A stretch of 64,000 bases of DNA from Nematopogon swammerdamellus (lineage: Eukaryota > Arthropoda > Insecta > Lepidoptera > Adelidae). The stretch is taken from positions 20,543,791 to 20,607,790 of the forward strand of contig OX336344.1 in NCBI GenBank assembly GCA_946902875.1, read 5' to 3'. Below the pieces are notes generated by a model, which worked only from the letters and a program-made list of their open reading frames with translations, was not told the origin of the DNA and made no database searches. Shown here piece after piece: positions 34,490 through 44,449 of the stretch (its first letter is position 1; every line of letters begins with the position of its first letter). Position numbers and translations under genes: made by a program.

Positions 34490-35590
34490 CTTTTTTTAAC
34501 CGACTTCCCAAAAGGAGGAGGTTATCAATTCGACTGTATGTTTTTTTTTTGTTTTTTTTTTATGTTTGTTACGCGATTTCTCCGTCAATTGAGGGCCGAT
34601 ATAGAAAATTCTTTTTTTGTTTGTTAGGTCATACTTCCGAGCTTGCTTCCGAGGTGGTCGGTCGGTGTATCGAAATTGGTTCAGCGGTTTTCGAAAAATC
34701 AACATAATACTATGGTGTGTGGTTAACTTCAGCAAAACTTTTGTGATGTAGACTTATTCAGCAATTTGCAGTTTGACACATAAATGGCGAATAATTCTGT
34801 ACCACTTCAACCGATTTCGATTATTCTATTTCGATTATTCTTTTTTATGTAATATTACTAAAAAGAATGAAATAAAATCAGTTTAAAAAAATATAAAACC
34901 GACTTCCAAAAAAAAAATTGAACTAAAAAGTATTAAATACCTAATATTTTGAAATGTTCTCTGTCATTTTATTGATATACATGAATCGATATTGTGATAC
35001 ATATTCGGATTGTTTCATGAATATTCTAAATTTGAAATCTTTTCCGACCGGCCAGATACGCTCAATATATTATGGTACGAGTACTATCGAGCTGGTCTGA
35101 TGATGGAGACGGAAGGTGGCCATAGCAACTCCTAAACTACACATGACAAACCCGTGTTTGGACTCGTTGAATTTGTCTTTACGAGCAATTTACTTTAGAC
35201 CTAAGAGATTCTCAATTCGACGGTATGTTTTCTTTTTTTGGATGTTTGTTACGCGATTACTCCGTCAATTGTGGGCCGATTTTGAAAATTCTTTTTTTTT
35301 GTTTGAAAGGGGATAACCCTGAGGACGTGGTCCCAAAGTTCTGTGGGTGGTCCCATTTTAATATGGTCAAGATCGGATTGGAAAGCGAGGCGGAAACGCG
35401 AGGCCGAAGGCCGAGCGATTTTGAGCATTTTTGCTTGCTTTAGCTCCGCCTTCAACTCTAAGGTTCGTTTTTTCTTTAGGTTTTTATTTCATACATTTTT
35501 GAAGGCGGTTTTTATATTTTTATTTTAAATAGTTTTTTAGTTCTACTTTTGGAAGTCGGTTTTATGTTTTTTAATTAATTAAAAAGGTTA
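34490..35590. mobile_element. lepidopteran interspersed repeat (cgacttccaaaaggaggagg type), composite
   Basis: cgacttcccaaaaggaggag at 34501, aaccgacttccaaaaaaaaa at 34906, and a second unit 35200-35585 with gatcggattggaaagcgagg. Degenerate; class not assigned. Confidence 0.5.
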
Positions 35591-35609
35591 CGTAAGTATT
35601 CTTATTACG

Positions 35610-35915
35610 TACATACATACCACACGCTGTATCCCGACAATCGGGGTAAGCAGAGTAGTCAGAGTTGTGCTGCAGGTACTCTTGTAAATTACAGCACAAC
35701 ACATCGATCACCACGTTTAGCAATGTATTCGGACAAGATAACTATCATGCAGCAAGTAAGGCACGAATGCCCACCCGCTACACAACTCGGTGGGAGGACC
35801 GCTCCAAGGTGAGAGGTGGCTACCTGTCGCCCTTTAGCACGGCAACTTGTCCTTATCCCTTAGTAGCCTTTTACGATATGCACGGGGAAAGATGCAGTGG
35901 GCACACGCGGTACTA
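35610..35915 (+). mobile_element. family D copy, longest
   Basis: cgctgtatcccgacaatcgg, catcgatcaccacgtttagc, ctcggtgggaggaccgctcc, then cccttagtagccttttacga and acgcggtac. Confidence 0.65.
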
Positions 35916-36045
35916 TATTTTTATTAGTAATTATTTTATTTTCAATTCTAAGTAGTCAAGTCTTGTGTTATATTTACATTATTATATCGTACTCTTAGCC
36001 AATCTAGTCAATGAATGTCCGGCGAATTTCAAACTCTCTCCAGTG

Positions 36046-36190
36046 TTCTCCTTTAGTCCAGTATAACCAGCAATCCAGGGAAGTCTCCGGTATGGCACCT
36101 CCTTCTCGGAGGTGATATTGGCTGTTCGGAGCATGCGCTTTGGCCCCTCGAACTCAGACACCCATACCGGATTACATAGAAAAAAAAAAC
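36046..36190 (+). mobile_element. SINE family B copy, 3' part only
   Basis: gtgttctcctttagtccagt to accggattacatagaaaaaa. Confidence 0.82.
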
Positions 36191-36289
36191 CAAAATAATA
36201 AATAACTTGATTTACAGAGTAGTCAATATAACAATGAAAAATTGATTGAGAAAATAGTGTAGTGCGAGAGTATTGTGGTCTGAAAGAAG

Positions 36290-36570
36290 ATTAGTGACAA
36301 GGATTGAGTAAGGAATGCTTCGTTGGTTCGCTCATGTTGGAAGAGTGGATTATAGGAAACTGACAAAAGAAAATGGAGCAAATGTGAGTGGAAGAGTCGG
36401 GCAGGAAGGGTCGCACTAGACGCACGTACCTGGATCAGATCGGGAATTTGCTCAAAAAGGGTCATGTGCGTAATACCCGTAACCGACGAAAATGCATGAA
36501 GAATATTATGAGTGGAAGAGGTGTCAGGATCTTCACGTCTGCCTACCCCACCGGGAAACAGACGTGACGC
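36290..36570 (+). mobile_element. RTE-like LINE C-terminal fragment
   Basis: The + strand reads LRWFAHVGRVDYRKLTKEN, the tail motif of insect RTE-type reverse transcriptases, with stop codons and frameshifts downstream. Confidence 0.5.
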
Positions 36571-36580
36571 TATGTACGAT

Positions 36581-36952
36581 TTTTTTTTATGGAAACTACA
36601 CGGTTGGCTTCATCACCTACAACATCCGTGATGTCAGCCCATAACACCGGATGAACTAGGTGCCACGTCAGTGCTTCACTTCATTTCATGTCGGCTACAC
36701 GGAAAACTTATATTTACATAGCCGTTTCGACCGACGTTTCAATCAGTGCGGTGGTATAAACCCGGGCGTGTTGAACACTACCACCTAGTAAGGTAAGAAG
36801 GGAAGGGACCTACAGTTTTACGTGAAATCCGAACCACAGTCAGCCTCCAACGGTCGAGCGGTCACCCATCCAAGTACTGACCGGCCCAGCGTTGCTTAAG
36901 AATCAATAGCGACAGTCGACTGTCTGCACCACTGAGCTATCGCGGCTGACAG
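36581..36952 (-). mobile_element. SINE family A copy, full length
   Basis: tttttttatggaaactacac at left; head with ccatccaagtactgaccggc and ccactgagctatcgcggctg at right. Confidence 0.88.
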
Positions 36953-37084
36953 ATGTATACATACGTATGTCGACAAGGAAACACGTCTAGTCTGAATCGC
37001 AAGTCGCCGAGTGTGCTCTTAAGAGGATTCATGGCAAAACAAAAATGCAATTTCGACGTTCGGCGGCAACTGAGCAATCTGGAA

Positions 37085-37345
37085 TCTGGAATCAGCATCT
37101 GAAAAAAAGGTATTAGTCGTAAGACTATCACACCGCAACCGGTGTTTTTTGTGCGGTAGAGTAGGCCTGTCGTCACTTTGTCCGCCCTTTATAAAATAGG
37201 GCAGTCGCCGTGGCCGGCCAGCTGGCGATTCAGTAGCGGTCACTTTGTCCGCCCTAAGTTAGGGCGGTCGCAGTGACCGACTGCTGGCTAGGGGCGAGCG
37301 GCATCGAAGCCGCTACTGCTGCTGGCACGTTCTGCAGTCTCTCGA
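37085..37345 (+). mobile_element. element F fragment
   Basis: ggtattagtcgtaagactat, cactttgtccgccctttata and tgaccgactgctggctaggg. Confidence 0.5.
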
Positions 37346-37877
37346 CTGCTGCAGCTGATCTGAGCAATCGAGCGCAGTGCGCGCGTTTATATGGTCAATT
37401 TTGTAGTTTTTGTTCATTTAAAAATTATGTTTTTTTTTTCAAATAATGCTGCTTTAGTGTCTAGAAAATTAAATTTCCTATACAATAACGTAATTTTATT
37501 CCAAAGTAATTATATCCAGTATGGAGCTAGCTCGACATAAGAAATTAAAATAGAGTCACATTCAGAAATTTTTTTCAGCATGAAAAAATACTGTAAATTT
37601 AAAAAGCCTGCTTCAGTGTTTATATCTAGTTTAAAAATAAATTTTTGTTTGAAGTTTTAAAAAATATAACAATTTTCGTTCAATGTCCTATAGATTCCTC
37701 TTAAATGAACATACATAGCATACGTATGTATGTATACTGAGCTCATGAGATCAACGCCAACGAGCTAAATTGAAGGGAAGGATAAGGTCATTTGTTAATT
37801 ACTACAGGAAAAAAAGATACTACTATTCAGTTATGTGCCAATTATTGTGAGCTTCGCATGTGGTAGCAGCTCCCAAA
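37346..37877. other. upstream of carboxypeptidase ATG (promoter/5' UTR expected here)
   Basis: AT-rich with no clear TATA or initiator. The start site is not resolved. Confidence 0.4.
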
Positions 37878-37968
37878 ATGGAGTTTAAAATTATTGTGAA
37901 TGCGATGAAAGTGGCTGTTGTGGCTTGCGCGTGCATGGCACTCGTTTGCGGCAGGAGAATGGATGATG
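37878..37968 (+). CDS. carboxypeptidase exon 1 (signal peptide)
   Basis: ATG at 37878 in context tcccaaaATGG, donor GTAATG at 37969, phase 1 out. Encodes MEFKIIVNAMKVAVVACAC, a hydrophobic signal peptide, then a short hydrophilic stretch (GRRMDD). A second in-frame Met at 37905 would also leave a signal peptide. Confidence 0.75.
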
Positions 37969-40900
37969 GTAATGTTTTTGTATTGATTGCAAATATTTAT
38001 TTTTGAAAACATTTTGATTTGAGAACATTTATTCAGAATTAGTATTTGCCCGCGGCTTCACTCGTGTGAAATTCCTATTTATAAAGAAGAAAGTAAGTAA
38101 GCCCGCTACCGTCCTTTTATTTCGGCGCGCAATTCGGTTTGTATGAGAGCCACATCTTAGAGTAACCGGAACTGAATTTGATTTAGCCTATCCTGTGTCA
38201 CGTTTAGTTAAATGTGCTTGTACTAAGTTTCATCGAATTCGGATGATCGGTTTAAGAGTTGAGGAGGAACATACAGAAAAGATTTCTAAAAATCGTCAAT
38301 TTAGACAAACGCAGTGTCTCATAAAAGAAAGTAACTTACTCCATGAATGACCATCCTTACAGATTTATTATTAGTATTGATAAATTATGTTTTTTTATGA
38401 AAATTCACACGGTTGGCTACATCACCTACAACATCCACGATGTCGGCATAACACCTAGTTGAACCAGGCGGCATGCTAGTGCTTTCCTTTGGTCGCATCG
38501 GCTACACTGAACTGAACGAAAAACACGAACTATTTGCATAGCCATTTCGACTGGCCTTTTATTTAGTGCGGTGGTACCAAGCGGGGTGGGTTTAAACCCT
38601 GCCAACCAGTAAGGTAAAGGTAAAGATTGACAGGAAGAAATCACTTAAAGTGATAAGTCCGCCTTTGCACGCTACTGTTCTCTTGTTTCTGTGTGAATTA
38701 CTGTCAATTTCTATCGCTCTTCTGCATCTTTGTTGTGATTCTGTGTGCAATAAACTATTTCTATTCTATTCTATTCCAAGGTTTTTTATGGAAACTGACA
38801 CGGTTGGCTACATCATCTACAACATCCGTGATGTCAGCCCATAACACCGGGTGAACTAGGTGCCACGTCAGTGATTCCCTTCGGTCGCGTGCCGGCTATA
38901 CTGAACTGGACGGAAAGCACAAACTATTTACATAGCCGTTTCGACCGACGTTTCATTCAGTGCGGTGGTAGCAACCCGGGCGGGTTAAACCCTACCGCAC
39001 TTAGTAAGGTAAGAAGCATAGATCAGAGAAGTGTAAGAAGGGAAGGGACCTACAGTTTTACGTGGAATCCGAACCACGATCAGCCTCCAACGGTCGAGCG
39101 GTCACCCATCCAAGTACTGATACCGGCCCAGCGTCACCGAATATATATTACTAGCGTCCAGCGTTGCTTAACAATCAATAGCGACAGTCGACTGTATAAG
39201 GTATAAGAAGGGAAGGGTACTATTGGAATCACAGACAAGTCCCCTCTGCAGGGCCTGCTTGGCCCTGCAGAGGGGACACAGAGTAGACACACAGAGTACA
39301 CAGAGTAGACTCCAGCACACATAGCCGAACCGACTTCAACAAAACAACTACTTAGAACTGAAGATTATTAAATAATTGAGTTGAAGGCGACACAAAATCA
39401 AACCAGAAAATTAATAGATGAAGCCCCTTTTTTGTGCTTTTGTACATTCTAAGTAAGTAGTTGTTTTTTGAAGTTGGTTCAATGTTTTTAAAACAGTTTT
39501 TACCAATCGTCCGTTATTCAGCAGATCTGACCAGCGTCAATTATTTAATAATTTTTAGTTCTAAGTAGTTGTTTTATGAAGTCGGTTCAATGTTTTTAAA
39601 ACAGTTTTTTTACCAATCGTCGGCTATTCACCAGATCTGACCAGTGTCAATTATTTAATAATTTTTAGTTCTTAGTATAGTTGTTTTTTGAAGTCGGTTC
39701 AATGTTTTTCAAACAGTTTTTTTTTACCAATCGTCGGTTATTCCCGAGAGCTGACCAGCGTCAATTATTTAATATTTTTTAGTTCTAAGTAGTTGTTTTA
39801 TGAAGTCGGTTCAATGTTTTTAAAACAGTTTTTTTACCAATCGTCGGTTATTCGCCAGATCTGACCAGCGTCAATTATTTAATAATTTTTAGTTCTTAGT
39901 ATAGTTGTTTATTGAAGTCGGTTCAATGTTTTTAAAACAGTTTTTTTACCAATCGTCGATTATTCACCAGAGCTGACCAGCGTAATGGACAACGAGCTGG
40001 CGAATCCGTTCGAGGACGCGCTAATACGCAACAAACTAGAGATGGACACTGGCTACATAGACGTACGCGCCGGAGTCTCCATGTTCTGGTGGCTGTTCTA
40101 CGCGGACGGGCAAAGGTCGGGGGCTGCGGAGAAACCTGCCATCGTCTGGGTGCAAGGGGGCCCCGGGCTACCGGCCTCGGGCATTGGCAACTTTATGGAA
40201 ATCGGACCGCTCGATTTGGAGTTCAAGAAGAGGAATCATACTTGGGTAGGTACATAACATAACATAACCCGTTTATGTAGCTGCACGATGCGATCCCTTC
40301 ATCCCCATTCTACCATCGTTCCACGCGCAACAGGTTGGGAATGCATCCACACACTGTCGATATCCCCCCACTTAGGACAAATAGAAGGGAAGGATCTACA
40401 GGGATCCTTTATTTACAAGGTTGCCAAAATGTGGAATGCACTCCCACCTGCATCCTTTCCTCTAATGTACAGGCTGGGATCCTTCCAACTTAATGTGAAG
40501 GTGCACCTAGCTGGCCGACGTGGTATTCGCAGCCCCCGTAAATATCCTTCAACCACGTAATAATTGTTCGGTTGTTAGTATTTCTTATTTTTACTTTACA
40601 GCAGTGTTTTTCAATATGTGGGTCGCGACCCCTCGGAGGGTCGCGAAGCCTTACTCGGGGGGTCGCCGGCAAAAGGAAAAAATTACTAAAAAAAACTGTG
40701 AAATAAAAAACTATTAAAAAAAATATAAAAACCGCCTTCAAAAATGTATGAAATAAAAAAAAAATCTAACCCTAGAGTTGAAGGCGGTGCTGAAGCAAGC
40801 AAAAATGATGCATGAAAGAAAAAATGGGTGGATAATATCCTTTGTGATTTGTATTCCTGCCTTCTTTAGCACCACCTTCAACTCTAGGGTTCGATTTTTG

Positions 40901-43040
40901 AAGGCGGTTTTTATAATTTTTTAAATGATTTTTTATTTCACAGTTTTTTTTAGTATTTTTTTGTTAGTTTTAATGTTGAATTGAAGAGAATGTCAGTTCA
41001 CATAGTAATAATGAATATAGGTACCAAAATCGAGAAAATCATAAACACAACGTAGTGTTTTAAATTACTAACTTTTTTCTGTCTATGGCCCAAGGGGGTC
41101 GCGAGAATTTTTCAACCTTTAAAGGGGTCGCGTATTCAAAAAGATTGAAAAACACTGCTTTACTGTTTGCACTAGACTCACACCAAGTTTGACGCTTGTG
41201 TAACCCCTTGTATAACCGTTTATATGATAGAGCAAAAACAAAAAAACGTTGTTTCCGTATCTATCCGCTATCAATAATATCCGCCTATCTTTTGTCTTTC
41301 AACAATGCAATGTACAAAAGCCTGTGGCGCCATCTATTATTCAGTAGCGTGACTAATATATTTTTCGTACGTTTGTTGTATGGGAGCCCCCCTAATTTTT
41401 AACATTTTCTTTTTTATATTATTTATAGTTATATCCGCCATAGTAACACATATTCTGTGAAAATTTCAACGGACTACCTATTACGGTTCAAGAGATACAG
41501 CCCTCGGACAGACGAACGGACGAACGGCGGAGGCTTGGTAATAGGCTTCCGTACGGGATACGGAAACCTAAAAAAGGATCGCAATGTCAAAATAATCGTG
41601 AACGCAACTGTTGCAGGTCCACGGGCACAACTTGCTGCTGATAGACAGTCCTGCGGGCACCGGCTTCAGTAAGGTCGATGACCGCTCCCTACTCATCTCT
41701 AAGGACAAACAAGTCGGTGAGAAACATTATGCATAAGCTAGGGTTGCCAGGTGGTTCAGTTGAAAAAAAAACCGGAAATTTTTCATCAAAGAACCTTTGA
41801 TATTTAGGTTTTTTTTATGCAACTGACACGGTTGGCTACATCACCTACAACGTCCGTGATGTCAGCCCATAACACCGGGTGAACTAGGTGCCATGTCAGT
41901 GCTTCCCCCTTTTGATGGTGCCGGCTACACTGAACTGGTCGGAAAACACAAACTATTTCCATAGCCGTTTCAACCGACGTTTCATTCAGTGCGGTAGTAC
42001 CAACCCGGGCGGGTTAAACCCTACCACCAAGTAAGATTAGGAGGGAAGGGACCTACAGTTTTACGAGGAATCCGAACCTCGGTCAGCCTCCAACGGTCAG
42101 CGGTCACCCATCCAAGGTACAAAATGTTTCATGATCTTTACTTATGCGAGTATGTAACACTGTTAAAATTGGTTTTGTATATTATGTAGGGCTGGACTTA
42201 AATACAGCGCTGAATCTAATGAAATATTCACTAGATTCAGCACAGGCTGTGTACAGTCCTTTTTAGGTTTCCGTATCCCGTACGGAAGCCTATTACTAAG
42301 CCTATGCCGTCTGTCTGTCCGTCCGTCCGTCCGTCCGTCTGTCCGAGGGCTGTATCTCTTGAACCGTAATCAAAAGTAAGAATAAGAATAAGATATATTT
42401 ATTTTTCACTTCAAAATTAGGTATAACACACTAGACTAGACAACTATAACTAACAAGATAAGAGAAAAAAACCGGCCAAGTGCGAGTCGGACTCGCGCAA
42501 CGAGCTTTGCGCACCACAAAAAAAAAACACGTTTCTTGTATGGTGACCCCGTGATTTTTTTACGTTTTCTTATTTTTATTATTTGTTGTTATATCGGCCA
42601 TAATAAATAACACATATTCTGTGAAAATTTCAACGGGCTACCTTAATAGGTAGCCCGGTATATCTTGAACCGTAATCGGTTCAAGAGATACAGCCCTCGG
42701 ATAGACGGACAGACAGACAGACGCCATAGGCTTAGTAATAGGGTCCCTTACGACGGATACGGATCCCTAAAAAGTAATTCGCGATCTCCCGTAGTAGGCT
42801 TTGGAAATTTGCTGACCGTTGTGCTTAGGAACTTTGATTGATTGAATCGAACGAATGCCTTTGCAACGCTCCGCCGAGCTTCCGAGGCTGACTGCAACAA
42901 GTTTTTCAGTAAAGGACTTCGTCAGCACTGTGGCCGGGTTTCTGGACCTCCACCCAGAGTTCAGGCAGACGGCTTGGCACATTTTCTCACAGAGCTACGG
43001 AGGCAAACTGGCTCCCAAGATCGGCTACCGTCTTCACAAG
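37878..43040 (+). CDS. serine carboxypeptidase (SCPEP1-like, S10), exons 1-4, partial at 3' end
   Basis: N-terminal 199 residues of a retinoid-inducible-type serine carboxypeptidase, an alpha/beta-hydrolase that removes C-terminal residues in lysosome-like compartments or after secretion (family knowledge). Exons 37878-37968, 39971-40245, 41617-41716 and 42910-43040 join in phase 1, 0, 1 and end in phase 0. Residues about 10-26 are a signal peptide (KVAVVACACMALVCG). VSMFWWLFYADG, the substrate/oxyanion-region motif VWVQGGPGLPASG, GNFMEIGPL and SPAGTGFS follow in family order. The nucleophile motif reads FSQSYGGK, where the usual residue before Ser is Glu. The Asp and His of the triad would be in later exons, which I do not find before 64000. 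Either intron 4 exceeds 20.9 kb or the gene is truncated. Confidence 0.85.
38388..38620 (-). mobile_element. SINE family A copy, diverged
   Basis: tttttttatgaaaattcaca to aaaccctgccaaccagtaag. Confidence 0.7.
38783..39200 (-). mobile_element. SINE family A copy, full, head duplicated in part
   Basis: Head region carries an extra gtcaccgaatatatattact insertion between two copies of the cagcgt motif. Confidence 0.82.
39239..39277. repeat. perfect hairpin, 17-bp stem
   Basis: GTCCCCTCTGCAGGGCC, loop tgctt, then the exact complement. Confidence 0.9.
39440..39985 (+). repeat. five-copy acceptor array before carboxypeptidase exon 2
   Basis: Units of 110-114 bp, each with tgaagtcggttcaatgtttt, poly(T), accaatcgtcggttattc, an AG acceptor (ending 39524, 39634, 39748, 39858, 39970) and 11-13 nt of exon 2 (ctgaccagcgt). 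Only the last copy continues into coding sequence. Confidence 0.9.
39971..40245 (+). CDS. carboxypeptidase exon 2
   Basis: Acceptor ttcaccag ends at 39970, donor GTAGGT at 40246, phase 1 to 0. The competing AG at 39979-39980 would put a stop right after the junction, so 39970 is used. Encodes ELTSVMDNELANPFEDALI and the QGGPG motif. The acceptor plus the first 11-13 nt of the exon are the last unit of a five-copy array. Confidence 0.88.
40290..40560 (+). mobile_element. LINE 3' end fragment
   Basis: KMWNALPPASFPLMYRLGS and HLAGRRGIRSPR on the + strand, a reverse-transcriptase tail. Confidence 0.55.
40602..41157. mobile_element. hAT-type non-autonomous transposon
   Basis: TIR CAGTGTTTTTCAA at both ends, near-matching 8-bp duplication CTTTACAG/CTTTACTG, ggggtcgcg subterminal motifs. 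A further inverted segment (ccgccttcaa…ttgaaggcgg, 40732-40912) is nested inside. Confidence 0.85.
41335..41580 (+). mobile_element. family E repeat
   Basis: tgtatgggagcccccctaat to cgtacgggatacggaaacct. Confidence 0.78.
41617..41716 (+). CDS. carboxypeptidase exon 3
   Basis: Acceptor gttgcag ends at 41616, donor GTGAGA at 41717, phase 0 to 1. Encodes VHGHNLLLIDSPAGTGFSK, the S10 D-(S/N)-P-x-G-x-G-F block. A family E repeat ends about 38 bp before the acceptor. Confidence 0.9.
41810..42116 (-). mobile_element. SINE family A copy, head truncated
   Basis: ttttttatgcaactgacacg through ccaacggtcagcggtcaccc. Confidence 0.87.
42263..42375 (-). mobile_element. family E fragment
   Basis: aggtttccgtatcccgtacg, ctgtccgtccgtccgtccgt. 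Confidence 0.7.
42466..42775 (+). mobile_element. family E repeat with internal palindrome
   Basis: aaaccggccaagtgcgagtc at left. A duplicated inverted middle (gggctaccttaataggtagccc and tcttgaaccgtaatcggttcaaga) sits near 42637-42690. Confidence 0.75.
42910..43040 (+). CDS. carboxypeptidase exon 4 (nucleophile Ser)
   Basis: Acceptor gtttttcag ends at 42909, donor GTAAGT at 43041, phase 1 to 0. Encodes KDFVSTVAGFLDLHPEFRQ and WHIFSQSYGGKLAPKIG. An open frame continues upstream of the acceptor, but only this acceptor matches the phase of exon 3. A CTGT-rich family E fragment starts about 15 bp after the donor. Confidence 0.88.
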
Positions 43041-43062
43041 GTAAGTCATTTTAACCTACAAC

Positions 43063-43098
<36 letters not shown>

Positions 43099-43505
43099 GA
43101 CTGTCCGTCCATCCGTCCGTCCGTCCACAGAATATTATGTGTTATTTTGGCGGATATAACGACAAATAATGAAAAATTTAAAACGTGACAAATTAAGGGG
43201 GGTTCTCATTAAACCAAAGATGTATTGTGACATTTTAATATAATCCAATTTTTTTTAACTGTGCACTTCGAGCTGTCAAAGTCGTTAGGTTCTCAGCACT
43301 GAATTCACCCCCCGATTGTACTGCCTCACCTCACCGCTTACGCCTAATCAGTACGGACGGAGTGCTGAACTTACTGATAAGAGGCGTCGACGGAGAGGTC
43401 AGGAAGTAAGCGGGGGGGGGGGGGGGGGGGGGCAGACGCCCTTTCTGTGTGCTTGTGCGCCAATACGGACGGCTCGGAAGTAACAGATTCTGTATAGGTA
43501 CCTAC
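43041..43505. other. intron 4 start, CTGT microsatellite and G tract
   Basis: CTGT repeats at 43062-43100, a family E remnant to about 43215, and an uninterrupted G tract at 43411-43432. No exon seen. Confidence 0.6.
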
Positions 43506-44120
43506 CAGGGATGTTGCGGATATTCGCATCCGCATCCGTAAATGCGGAGCATCCGCATTGATTTTGACATCCGCATCTGCATTCGCATCCGCATTAAATC
43601 GATGCGGAACTCATGCGGATGCGGATGTAGTGCAGGTTGAGACTTGAATGAAATTGGGCGGAGTCCGCGAGTGGCGCGCGCTGCAATTGACCAATAGGAA
43701 GGGAATATGCTGTGCGACGGTGCAGTGCAGTGCAGTGCTGACGACTTTGTTTTCCATTATTATTGCGTCATTTCATTCCGTAACGTTTCGTGTATGCATG
43801 CGTGTCTAAACACGCGCGACGACGCGTCTTCGAAGTTGAATTTCCGACTCGAGTATTCCACTTCCACTGTATATAGTGCGGCGAAATATAGTGTCCCAGA
43901 AGTGAATGTTATTCATAAAGTGTAACAACAATGTTGAAATTTTCTTACTAAAAATTGATTGATCAATAAAAGATCTCTTTTATTCAAGGACTTAAACTAA
44001 CTGGCTCTTCAAGCAATCTTGTTAACATCCGCATCCGCATCCGCGGATGTGAGCGTCCAAAAATCCGCATCTGCATCCGTATCCGCGGATGTCAAATAAA
44101 TCGCATCCGCAACATCCCTG
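43506..44120. mobile_element. hAT-type non-autonomous transposon
   Basis: TIR CAGGGATGTTGCGGAT, perfect 8-bp duplication GTACCTAC (43498-43505, 44121-44128), many atccgcatc subterminal repeats at both ends. 615 bp. Confidence 0.92.
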
Positions 44121-44289
44121 GTACCTACCTACTGCATTATTTTTAACGGAAGTGGCTTATTTCCCTATGAATTATTGTATTATTTTCCCTGTAGATATGT
44201 ATTTCACACATACAAATACGTACCTACTGTATGCTTTGTAAGTTACAAATAATTACAAATTGTAACTAATGTTAGTGAAACACGTTTAA

Positions 44290-44435
44290 TTTTATTTGCC
44301 AAGGTTTCGTCCGTGATGGAAGCCCTTGGGTACCAACTTGGTGAATTAGATGCTCCCATTGGTCGTGAAGGCTACACTGAACGTGAACGGAAAATACGAA
44401 CTACTTATTTACATCTAGCCACTTCGACCGTCCTT
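44290..44435 (-). mobile_element. SINE family A copy, diverged
   Basis: cgtccgtgatggaagccctt to tagccacttcgaccgtcctt. Confidence 0.5.
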
Positions 44436-44449
44436 TAATTATGATGTTT

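Noticed and set aside
42855..42909. Extension of carboxypeptidase exon 4 upstream (MPLQRSAELPRLTATSFS)
   Set aside because: The frame is open, but no acceptor there gives phase 1. The gtttttcag site at 42909 does, and gives the family-like join to KDFVSTV.
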